A stretch of 20,453 bases of DNA from Desulfobacteraceae bacterium (lineage in GTDB: Bacteria; Desulfobacterota; Desulfobacteria; Desulfobacterales; Desulfosalsimonadaceae), in contig JAGGYV010000336.1 of assembly GCA_021162325.1 (NCBI GenBank), positions 1 to 20,453 of the forward strand. Reading direction: 5' to 3'. Each line of letters starts with the position of its first letter. Within the stretch, counting starts at the first letter, position 1. Below, piece after piece: positions 1 to 5,810 of the stretch. The notes beneath the pieces were generated by a model, which saw nothing but the letters and a program-made list of their open reading frames with translations, was not told the DNA's origin and did not search any database. Both the position numbers and the translations under genes were made by a program.

Positions 1-48
1 CGGATTTGGGATTTGGGGTTGGATTTGGGGTCGGGATTTGGGGTCGGG
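1..48. repeat. G-rich short tandem repeat at window edge
   Basis: The first ~48 bases are imperfect tandem copies of an 11-13 nt unit with core GATTTGGGGT (spacer T, TC or TCGG). About four units are visible and the array probably extends left of the window. Runs of 3-4 G on one strand give G-quadruplex potential (inference). Confidence 0.6.
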
Positions 49-310
49 CCAAGCTAATCTGCTGCATTTTAAAGATTTCAATCCTAAACAGAGGCATTTT
101 CGACCCCTATTTCGCTCTTTTTGCCCCCAAAATGATCGATATAGGGACTTTGCGCTTCTCGAAGCTGAAATGATTCTCCCGCTTCAATTCGCGTTCGCCC
201 CCTGGCCATCACTCCCATCAAAAATTTTACGTTATCAATAAAGTTTTTGCTTCCTACTGCGATGCTTCTGCTCCATTTGTCATCGCGGCTGGGTCTTTAT
301 CCGGCCGCGA
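49..310. other. Intergenic region with no supported gene
   Basis: No convincing coding region is seen; the short open frame across it has no ribosome binding site and no recognisable protein features. Near its right end is a perfect 8-bp inverted repeat (ATCGCGGC at 282-289, GCCGCGAT at 304-311) that reaches the higA stop codon. No T-tract follows on the minus strand, so it is not a classical intrinsic terminator. Confidence 0.5.
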
Positions 311-610
311 TCAGGCAGTAGCAGTTTGCAAAGGAATAATCTCCTCCTCGATTTTTGCCATATTTTGTCTGGCAATTTTAAGATCATAACTGATTTGCAG
401 GGTCATCCAAAATTGTGCGGTGGTGTTAAAGTATATAGATAGCCTGAGAGCAGTATCAATGCTGACACCCCGCTTTTGTCTTACCACGTCATTGATTCTA
501 GGTGCTGGAATACGCAGAGCAACAGCCAGAGCATTAACACTCATGCTCAATGGTTTAAGGTATTCTTCTTTGATGATTTCTCCGGGGTGGATTGGCCGCA
601 TATTATTCAT
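311..610 (-). CDS. higA: HigA-type antitoxin (XRE-family HTH)
   Basis: A 99-aa protein of the HigA/VapI antitoxin family, which neutralises the HigB toxin and represses its own operon through a helix-turn-helix. The N-terminal motif HPGEIIKEEYL (residues 8-18) is the family hallmark. The HTH follows at about residues 25-55 (NALAVALRIPAPRINDVV), then the typical AQFWMTLQ segment near residue 65. Size is normal. It lies 12 nt downstream of the toxin gene, the usual higBA order. A strong AGGAGG ribosome binding site at 619-624 (minus) overlaps the toxin stop codon and fixes the ATG at 610, so antitoxin translation should be efficient and possibly coupled to toxin translation. Identification is by family motifs; activity is not proven. 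Confidence 0.93.
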   Translation of the reverse strand: MNNMRPIHPGEIIKEEYLKPLSMSVNALAVALRIPAPRINDVVRQKRGVSIDTALRLSIYFNTTAQFWMTLQISYDLKIARQNMAKIEEEIIPLQTATA

Positions 611-622
611 AATCTGTTCCTC

Positions 623-898
623 CTATTGATAATCGGTTATCTCTACATCGCAAGGCTCGCCAGACCATACAAAGCATACACGCCATTTTTTGTTGATTTT
701 TATACTATACTGCCCCTGTCTGTCTCCCCCTAGTTTTTCAAGTCTGTTACCGGGTAGAGATCGCAAATCAAGCAGTTCGGCCACACTGTCAAGCATTTGG
801 AGTTTACGTTCTGCTTGCTCCTGAAAAACTCTGAATTGCTTGGGGCTTTTTCCTTCGTAAAGGGCTTGCGTGTGCTTGCATTTGAAATTCTTTATCAT
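623..898 (-). CDS. higB: HigB-type toxin (RelE/ParE superfamily)
   Basis: A 91-aa protein of the HigB family, ribosome-dependent mRNA interferases with the RelE fold. Visible hallmarks are the N-terminal MIKNFKCK strand, the central LRSLPGNRLEKLGGDRQGQYSIKI-type segment (about residues 46-69), and the C-terminal WRVCFVW...DVEITDYQ strand pair that carries the catalytic/base-stacking surface in the family. Length is typical (about 92 aa). It is the first gene of a two-gene operon with higA. No Shine-Dalgarno precedes its ATG, and the predicted transcription start falls within a base or two of that ATG, so it may be translated from a nearly leaderless mRNA (inference). That would keep toxin output low compared with the well-equipped antitoxin gene. 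Confidence 0.92.
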   Translation of the reverse strand: MIKNFKCKHTQALYEGKSPKQFRVFQEQAERKLQMLDSVAELLDLRSLPGNRLEKLGGDRQGQYSIKINKKWRVCFVWSGEPCDVEITDYQ

Positions 899-905
899 AA
901 TTAAA

Positions 906-932
906 AGTATAACGGCTCCCGTTAAATGTCAA
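906..932 (-). promoter_or_regulatory. higBA promoter with embedded operator palindrome
   Basis: On the minus strand a perfect -35 TTGACA (932-927) is followed, 15 nt later, by TATACT (911-906). Between and overlapping them lies a perfect inverted repeat, TAACGG-CTC-CCGTTA (910-924), positioned where a bound HigA dimer would block RNA polymerase. The spacer is shorter than the ideal 17 nt, which may make the promoter weak. Confidence 0.65.
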
Positions 933-1024
933 GCGTTATATCGTCTTATTGGGAAGTGTTCCCCCCGGCCGCCTCCGGGACCGAGGCTATAAGTAACTAT
1001 TCCCTGAACGAAAACCCCGGTTTT

Positions 1025-1153
1025 GTAGGCTGGGTAGAGCCCATTTCGAAATGTCGGGTTTCGCTACGCTCAACCCAACCTACGGAAAACAGGCGTTTAG
1101 CCGGATTTTGAGTCTAAAGGGCGAAACCCAGCAAATTGTTTCCGGTGGGTTTC
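1025..1153. repeat. Palindromic intergenic repeat (REP-like)
   Basis: The gene-free stretch 933-1316 holds two nested palindromes. GTAGGCTGGG (1025-1034) pairs with CCCAACCTAC (1074-1083) at 9 of 10 positions. GAAACCCA (1123-1130) pairs perfectly with TGGGTTTC (1146-1153). Sequences of the GTAGG(C/T)TGGG...CCCAACCTAC type are scattered through many proteobacterial intergenic regions (general knowledge). The rest, to 1316, has no supported gene; GGACGTCC at 1211-1218 is an 8-bp palindrome. Confidence 0.55.
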
Positions 1154-1316
1154 CGTTCACACACTAACTATGGAAAGCTAAGTCCATTTCATATATTAGG
1201 GGAAAAACAGGGACGTCCTTAAATAACTCAGTAACTCCATAAAATCCTACAATGACAATGATTGGGGGAAATTTATTTTTTTAAAGCGCTGTTCTCTTTT
1301 GTGACTGATTATCGAA

Positions 1317-2402
1317 ATGCTCAAACAAGATATGGAGGATAGAAGCGGCATACTTTATATCAATAAAGAGTCGCTGGATTTTGAATTTATTTCCGATTAC
1401 AAAGATCTTAACCGGTATGTGAACAAATTTTTCAAGGGGATGAAAGGGAAAAAATATCTTTTTGTTGATGAAATACAGGAAATAGATGAGTGGGAGAAGG
1501 CCATCACCTCATTGTTTTCAAAGGGTAATATTGATATTTATGTTACCGGTTCAAATGCTCATCTTCTGTCTTCCGAAATCGCGACTCTCATCTCCGGGCG
1601 ATTTATCGAGTTTCCTGTTTATACGTTGAGCTTTGAAGAATTCCTTTTATTCAGAAATGATAAAAAAGAAGATATTGAAACCGAATTTCTAAATTACATG
1701 AAGTTTGGCGGTTTTCCGGCCATCCACCATTTTGACTTTACTGAAGAGGTTATTTATCAATACATTAATTCATTATACAGCACAATCCTTTTGAAAGACG
1801 TTATCAAACGAAACAATGTAAGAAACGTGCACCTTCTTGAAAAGATTACCCTGTATATTTTCGACAATGTGGGGAATATTTTTTCAGCAAAAAAAGTATC
1901 TGATTTTATCAAATCGCAAAAAATGAAAGTGAGCATAGAAACTGTCCAGAACTATATTTCATATCTTTTATCCACATTTGCGGTTCATAAAACATCCCGT
2001 TATGATATAAGGGGAAAGCGTCTGCTGGCACTGCATGAAAAATATTACATAGGGGATTCAAGTTTGAAGTATGCCTTGCTGGGATACAAAGAGACCGCTA
2101 TTTCGGGAATGCTTGAAAATATAGTGTTCCTCGAGCTTAAAAGAAGAGGATTTAATATTCATGTTGGAAAGTACGACAACAAAGCAATTGATTTTATTGC
2201 TGAAAAAGAAAATAAAAAAATATATATTCAAGTCGCCTATCTGCTTGCATCACCAGAAACCATTGAAAGAGAATTTTCACCCCTTGGACGAATTAAGGAT
2301 AACCATCCCAAGTATGTGGTAAGCATGGATAAAATTGTTGGCTATGATGCCGCTGGGATTCAACAAATAAATTTGATTGATTTCCTTTTGAACAATGAAT
2401 AA
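1317..2402 (+). CDS. AAA_14/DUF4143 ATPase, N-terminally truncated
   Basis: A 361-aa protein of the large AAA_14-DUF4143 ATPase family (role poorly known). The Walker B region is clear (KKYLFVDEIQEIDEWE, about residues 46-61), then the sensor-1-like YVTGSNAHLL and the SGRFIEFPVYTLSFEEFL segment. The C-terminal DUF4143 part has the nuclease-like core ENIVFLELKRRGFN...IDFIAE and the IYIQVAYLL...T.EREF motif. The whole Walker A/P-loop part (about 40-50 residues) is missing: the ORF opens just before the 'ILYINKES' strand that normally follows the P-loop helix. An in-frame TGA at 1302-1304 closes it upstream, and there is no ribosome binding site. The homology-like sequence resumes right after that TGA (L-I-I-E before the ATG), so this looks like a 5'-eroded gene rather than a designed short form. 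It overlaps the next gene by 8 nt. Confidence 0.8.
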   Translation: MLKQDMEDRSGILYINKESLDFEFISDYKDLNRYVNKFFKGMKGKKYLFVDEIQEIDEWEKAITSLFSKGNIDIYVTGSNAHLLSSEIATLISGRFIEFPVYTLSFEEFLLFRNDKKEDIETEFLNYMKFGGFPAIHHFDFTEEVIYQYINSLYSTILLKDVIKRNNVRNVHLLEKITLYIFDNVGNIFSAKKVSDFIKSQKMKVSIETVQNYISYLLSTFAVHKTSRYDIRGKRLLALHEKYYIGDSSLKYALLGYKETAISGMLENIVFLELKRRGFNIHVGKYDNKAIDFIAEKENKKIYIQVAYLLASPETIEREFSPLGRIKDNHPKYVVSMDKIVGYDAAGIQQINLIDFLLNNE

Positions 2403-3084
2403 AACGACAAAAATTACTATCATCGCAGACGACCGGGAACGACAAAGCCAGGTGATTGGATTTTTATCGGATATGCCGGATATTTCCGTTCAAATCAGTA
2501 GATTGGCAACAGGGGATTATCTGGCAGATAACCGGCTTATTTTTGAAAGAAAAACGCTCAACGATTTTGCCATATCCATCATAGACGGCCGGCTTTTCAA
2601 GCAGATTTCAAGACTGGCAAACAGCAGATATAAGCCGGTTTTAATATTAGAGGGCACCGGTCGGGACCTGTCAGAAAATGGTATCCGCCGGGAAGCAATG
2701 CAGGGGGCGCTGATTTCCATCAGTTTAATTTACGGGATTCCGGTTCTGCGAGCAATGAATCCGCATGAAAGCGCCCGCCTGATAAATTATGCAACTTTGC
2801 AGATTCGCGCCATTGCCGGTGGTGGACTTTCAAATCGTGGCGGGTATCACCCCAAAACAAAATCCAAAAGACAGCTTTTTATTTTACAGGGTCTTCCGGG
2901 AATCGGTCCGAAAAAAGCCAAAAACCTGCTGGACAGGTTCGGCAGTGTGGAAAAAATTATTTCCGCAAGCATAGAAGAACTTCAGCTCATTGATGGGATC
3001 GGCAAAAATATTGCCGAAAAAATAAAATGGGCGGTACACGAAGAAAAAGCAGCGTATGGGTTTAATGATGATTTTGACATTTGA
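2395..3084 (+). CDS. ERCC4/XPF-family nuclease with helix-hairpin-helix domain
   Basis: A 229-aa protein with the architecture of archaeal XPF/Mus81-type nucleases but without the helicase part. The ERCC4 nuclease domain (about residues 7-130) shows DDRER (12-16), GDY (40-42) and the metal-binding FERKTLNDF signature (50-58), matching the family GDxnERKxxxD motif. A tandem helix-hairpin-helix domain (about residues 162-215) carries LPGIGPKKAKNLL and IDGIGKNIAEKI, expected to grip branched or double-stranded DNA. The family cleaves flap, fork or other branched DNA in repair (known for eukaryotic and archaeal members). The ATG overlaps the end of the upstream ATPase gene by 8 nt, suggesting translational coupling in one transcript. 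All catalytic motif residues are present, so it is probably active even though its partner is truncated. Confidence 0.88.
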   Translation: MNKTTKITIIADDRERQSQVIGFLSDMPDISVQISRLATGDYLADNRLIFERKTLNDFAISIIDGRLFKQISRLANSRYKPVLILEGTGRDLSENGIRREAMQGALISISLIYGIPVLRAMNPHESARLINYATLQIRAIAGGGLSNRGGYHPKTKSKRQLFILQGLPGIGPKKAKNLLDRFGSVEKIISASIEELQLIDGIGKNIAEKIKWAVHEEKAAYGFNDDFDI

Positions 3085-3105
3085 AAATTTTATATCCGTT
3101 ATAAT
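3074..3105 (+). promoter_or_regulatory. Possible promoter at end of nuclease gene
   Basis: A consensus TTGACA (3074-3079) and a consensus TATAAT (3100-3105) face the acyltransferase remnant. They are 20 nt apart, which is long for sigma70, so the call is weak. Confidence 0.25.
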
Positions 3106-3117
3106 TTCTTTTAGAAG

Positions 3118-3136
3118 GCCGGGTTTCTGACCCGGC
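3118..3136. terminator. Perfect hairpin after nuclease gene, no clear T-tract
   Basis: GCCGGGT (3118-3124) and ACCCGGC (3130-3136) form a perfect 7-bp GC-rich stem with a 5-nt loop, 34 nt after the nuclease stop codon. No run of T follows, so termination efficiency is uncertain; it could also act as an attenuator or 3'-end stabiliser. Confidence 0.35.
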
Positions 3137-3526
3137 GCCTCGGCAATAGACACACACCTCAAAAAAAAGGAAATATCTGCAGAATGGTTATCGGTTCCTT
3201 TTACTGGAAGTGTTGTCATTGAAGTAGAAGAAATCCGTTTTACGGAAATTTTCGAAGCAAATGAACTGACGGTTCATATCTCCTATTCTGATATTCTGGA
3301 AATCATTACCAGAAAAGACCAGACACGACTGATGATAAAAGGAGGTGCCCCGAATGCTAACACGGATTCTCCCCCGGCTGCTAACACGGATATCCCCGAT
3401 CTTTTGATGGTAATCCATGCCCCGGGTATTTCGCATATTATCAAAAAACTTGCTGTTCATCATTCGGAAAGCGGCATAGAAAGATTACAATTGATAACAT
3501 CACGCATGCATTTGGTGACCAGATGA
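3131..3526 (+). pseudogene. Start-less coding-like frame before lpxL
   Basis: Reading frame 2 stays open for 132 codons from the TGA at 3128-3130 to the TGA at 3524-3526. It contains a protein-like stretch with alternating hydrophobic and charged residues (for example FTGSVVIEVEEIRFTEIFEA and SYSDILEIITR), suggestive of a small beta-rich domain. There is no ATG, GTG or TTG start before the ATG at 3332. The 3' part overlaps the lpxL 5' region, where a strong SD and another frame take over. It contains a direct repeat GCTAACACGGAT (3356-3367 and 3380-3391). I read it as the remnant of an upstream gene, possibly joined to lpxL by deletion. No function is assigned. Confidence 0.3.
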
Positions 3527-4239
3527 CCGCTGCTGAGATTAACCGCATCGCCAGAAAAACTTTTTTCTACGCGACCAATATGATTTTTGAAACTCCCCGG
3601 GTGTATGCATTAAAGTCGGGGGATGTTTCAAAGCATTACACTGTTCACGGGCTCCAGCATTTACGGGCGGCACATAATAAGGGGAAAGGGGTTCTGATGT
3701 TTTCCGGCCATTTAGGCAATTGGGAGATATCTGTTCAGCTCAACAACATTGCCCGCCTGCAAGTCAGCGGCGTATACAGAAAACTTGATTTTGCGCCGGC
3801 GGAAAAATATTTTCATGAAAAAAGGGAGTCAACAGGGAGCCGGCTTTACCCTCTTAAAGGGGCGGTGCATTCGATTTTGCATGAACTTGGCCGGGGGAAC
3901 TGTATGGCGCTTCTCATAGACCAGAATGCCAAAAGGAACCAGAGTGTTTTTATTAATTTCTTTGGGAGAACGGCATCCGCCAATATGGGACCGGCCTACC
4001 TATCCATTTTAACGGGGGTGCCTGTGATTATGTATTTTTTTGTTCGTGAAAACGGCAAATATCGGTGTGAGTTTTTGCCTGAGCTTCCTGTTATTAATAC
4101 CGGTGATACGGACAAGGATCTTATTGTAAATACCCAGATTTTCAACAATGCCCTGGAAGGTATTATACGGCGTTATCCGGATCAGTGGTTCTGGATTCAT
4201 AATCGTTGGAAAACCCAGCCCATGGTTGATGAACAATAG
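3354..4239 (+). pseudogene. lpxL: Lipid A acyltransferase (LpxL/HtrB-like), frameshifted near 5' end
   Basis: The intact part (3523-4239, 238 codons) encodes a membrane-associated lysophospholipid/lipid A acyltransferase, which adds a secondary acyl chain to lipid A at the inner membrane. The catalytic HX4E motif is GHLGNWE (H63, E68 counted from 3523). LIDQNAKRNQSVFINFFGR and the QWFWIHNRWK-type C-terminus are typical. Family homology clearly continues upstream of the ATG at 3523 in the same frame (KRHRKITIDNITHAFGDQ, 3469-3522), yet no start codon exists there before the TAA at 3382-3384. A perfect AAGGAGGT SD (3339-3346) precedes an ATG at 3354 in another frame. That ATG encodes a plausible hydrophobic N-terminus, MLTRILPRLLTRISPIF, which stops at TGA 3405-3407. 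Joining the two by a +1 shift near 3402-3410 gives about 294 aa, the usual family length. So: a probable indel-broken gene, or less likely a sequencing error or programmed frameshift. Confidence 0.75.
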
Positions 4240-4315
4240 TGCTCAAAAAAAGCTGACCAGTCAGTTATTGCAAAGTTAATTAAACGAATGATTGGTGAAA
4301 TATATTCTGTTGAAT

Positions 4316-4336
4316 AAAAAAGCCCGGGGCCTTTTT
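4316..4336. terminator. Possible bidirectional terminator
   Basis: A-run, GC core, T-run: AAAAAGCC pairs with GGCCTTTTT with one bulged base and a CGG loop, about 76 nt after the acyltransferase stop. The T-run suits plus-strand termination; the bulge and small stem make it moderate. Confidence 0.4.
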
Positions 4337-4424
4337 ATCGATATAAGTTACCGTCTTGACATCTGATCCGATTGGTGTCATAAATAGATTTCAAAAATCG
4401 AATCTTTATGAGTCGAAACCATTT

Positions 4425-5333
4425 ATGCATCCTATAAAACTGCATTATCCGGTAAATAATATAGACGGCAAGTTGCTTTTACCCGCTGGAAGCGAGCTGA
4501 ATGATGATTCTATCAGGGATTTAATGGCGTCACATCCTCCGGCCAGCCTGAAAACGTATCCCCTGATGGATCATGGCTCGATGAAGGATGATCTTCTTGG
4601 CATCATGAATAATAAGCCGTATGATATTATTTTTACCGACCCCGATTGCCAGGCGGAAATCACTGATGTAATGAGAAGTATCCAGTTTGTGGCACCGGTT
4701 TTGGAGGTGCTGGATTTTTTTAAATATCATGATTTTTCCACCTACCGGCATATGCTCACCATTTTTGCATTAACGATCCTGATTGCCAGGGATCTGGTGC
4801 CGAATTATCGAAAACGGGTTTCCGAGATTATACATGGGCCGACCCATGATTTTGGAAAAATATGCGTGCCTCTGAATATTTTAAAAAAAAAGTCCGCCCT
4901 GACACGGGAAGAACTCAATCACTTAAAACACCATACAGTCGCCGGATATGTCCTCTTGAGCTATTATTTCAGGAACAATAGCTGTATTGCGGCACAAGTC
5001 GCCAGGGATCACCACGAAAGAATGAATGGTCGGGGGTATCCGCAGGGAGTAAACCAGCAGGATTTGGTAGTGGAGATTGTTGCGGTTTGTGATGTATATG
5101 ATGCGCTGATTTCAGAACGGCCCTATCGGCCGGTTTCCTATAATAACCGAACGGCCCTGGAGGTTTTGACTACGATGGCGGAAAACGGGGATGTTGGATG
5201 GCGGGTGGTGAAATCGCTGATTGCCCATAATCGAAACTCAAAGCCGCACCCCGTTGATACAATCGCGTCACGGGAAAAAAGAGGGACACCACCGCCGGAT
5301 AACTTATACGGAAAATTGTCTGCCCCAGATTAA
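4425..5333 (+). CDS. HD-GYP domain protein (putative c-di-GMP phosphodiesterase)
   Basis: About 302 aa from the ATG at 4425; an in-frame TTG at 4356 would add 23 residues, but the conserved part begins right after the ATG. The N-terminal region (VNNIDGKLLLPAGSELNDDSIRDL) is the short module often preceding HD-GYP domains. The HD-GYP domain fills the middle and C-terminus: GPTHDFGKICVPLNIL (metal-binding HD), LKHHTVAGYVLL, the DHHERMNGRGYPQG stretch with the GYP motif, and VCDVYDALISERPYRP. All main metal and signature residues are present. The only visible changes are conservative (NG for DG before RGYP, F for I in HDFGK). The family hydrolyses cyclic di-GMP or related dinucleotides in the cytoplasm. 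No signal-receiver domain is visible. Neither start has a good ribosome binding site. Confidence 0.85.
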   Translation: MHPIKLHYPVNNIDGKLLLPAGSELNDDSIRDLMASHPPASLKTYPLMDHGSMKDDLLGIMNNKPYDIIFTDPDCQAEITDVMRSIQFVAPVLEVLDFFKYHDFSTYRHMLTIFALTILIARDLVPNYRKRVSEIIHGPTHDFGKICVPLNILKKKSALTREELNHLKHHTVAGYVLLSYYFRNNSCIAAQVARDHHERMNGRGYPQGVNQQDLVVEIVAVCDVYDALISERPYRPVSYNNRTALEVLTTMAENGDVGWRVVKSLIAHNRNSKPHPVDTIASREKRGTPPPDNLYGKLSAPD

Positions 5334-5345
5334 TCAGCTGATCAC

Positions 5346-5605
5346 AACTTTGACGGCTTCGTAAAAAGCTTTTCATGGTGACGCATCACCACTGTATGAA
5401 AAAATAACTTGTCAATCATTTCAAAAGATTATGGACGAGTTATTTGGAAGTCCAAATTCTTTGTTGCGCTGCATTCCTCGTTTCTTCAAAGTACGCTAAG
5501 TACGAATCATCACTCAGAATTTGCGCGCCTTGCCAATTTTATATGATTGGTGAACTTTTATACGTTGCCGTCGGAATCCGACTTTTTACGAGACTATCAA
5601 CTTTA
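5346..5605 (-). repeat. MITE-like element copy A with internal 82-bp insertion
   Basis: One of three related copies, in inverted orientation relative to copies B and C. The ends are inverted: CTTTGACGGCTTCGTAAAAAG (5348-5368) and GACTTTTTACGAGACTATCA (5580-5599). The body (5451-5605) matches copy B almost base for base, for example the shared core GTACGCTAAGTACGAATCAT. Between 5368 and 5451 this copy has an extra 82 bp. The gene-free stretch 5334-5780 consists of this element plus about 150 bp (5606-5755) in which I see nothing else. No transposase is encoded. Confidence 0.85.
5369..5450. mobile_element. 82-bp hairpin-rich insertion inside repeat copy A
   Basis: Absent from copies B and C at the corresponding site. 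It is bounded by AAG on both sides (5366-5368 and 5448-5450), compatible with a 3-bp target duplication. It contains a hairpin TGGTGA-CGCA-TCACCA (5376-5391) enclosed by TTCAT/ATGAA, and a second inverted repeat AAATAACT (5402-5409)/AGTTATTT (5438-5445). It could be a tiny non-autonomous insertion; alternatively the other copies lost it. Confidence 0.4.
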
Positions 5606-5755
5606 TTCAACGGAGAAAAGGCCAAAAAAGCTTTTCCCTTGAACCCAAGATGCATTTATTCATGCGCGATTAAAACGCGCTGATTATCGATGTATAGTAA
5701 TAATTTCCAAGCTATTAGCACTTAACACCCGGGCTGTTTATATGAATTTATCAAT

Positions 5756-5801
5756 GAGTGATTGATAAAAAAAAACGGGAGTGATTGATAAAAAAAAACG
5801 G
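5756..5801 (+). repeat. Perfect 23-bp tandem duplication at kinase start
   Basis: The 23-mer at 5756-5778 (GAGTGATTGATA, nine A, CGG counted with overlap) is repeated exactly at 5779-5801, directly before the kinase ATG at 5811. The second copy supplies an alternative in-frame GTG at 5781; the matching GTG in the first copy (5758) hits a stop at 5782-5784. Confidence 0.85.
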
Positions 5802-5810
5802 AAAAATAAA

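Noticed and set aside
38..241. 67-codon open frame in the first 300 bases
   Set aside because: No ribosome binding site, low-complexity composition and no recognisable protein features; it begins inside the G-rich repeat.
3118..3136. UGA at 3128-3130 in a hairpin between two open stretches of the same frame, suggesting a selenocysteine codon
   Set aside because: The hairpin spans the UGA instead of lying just downstream, the flanking residues match no selenoprotein motif, and the upstream part is only a short tail over the nuclease gene end.
3354..3410. Programmed +1 frameshift in lpxL like that of prfB
   Set aside because: The UUU-UGA context is suggestive, but there is no stimulatory SD right upstream of the slip site, and the join sequence is poorly conserved-looking. 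A simple indel is more economical.
5444..5683. 79-codon open frame in the kinase upstream region
   Set aside because: It lies across repeat copy A; the other repeat copies do not keep the frame, so it is not a gene.
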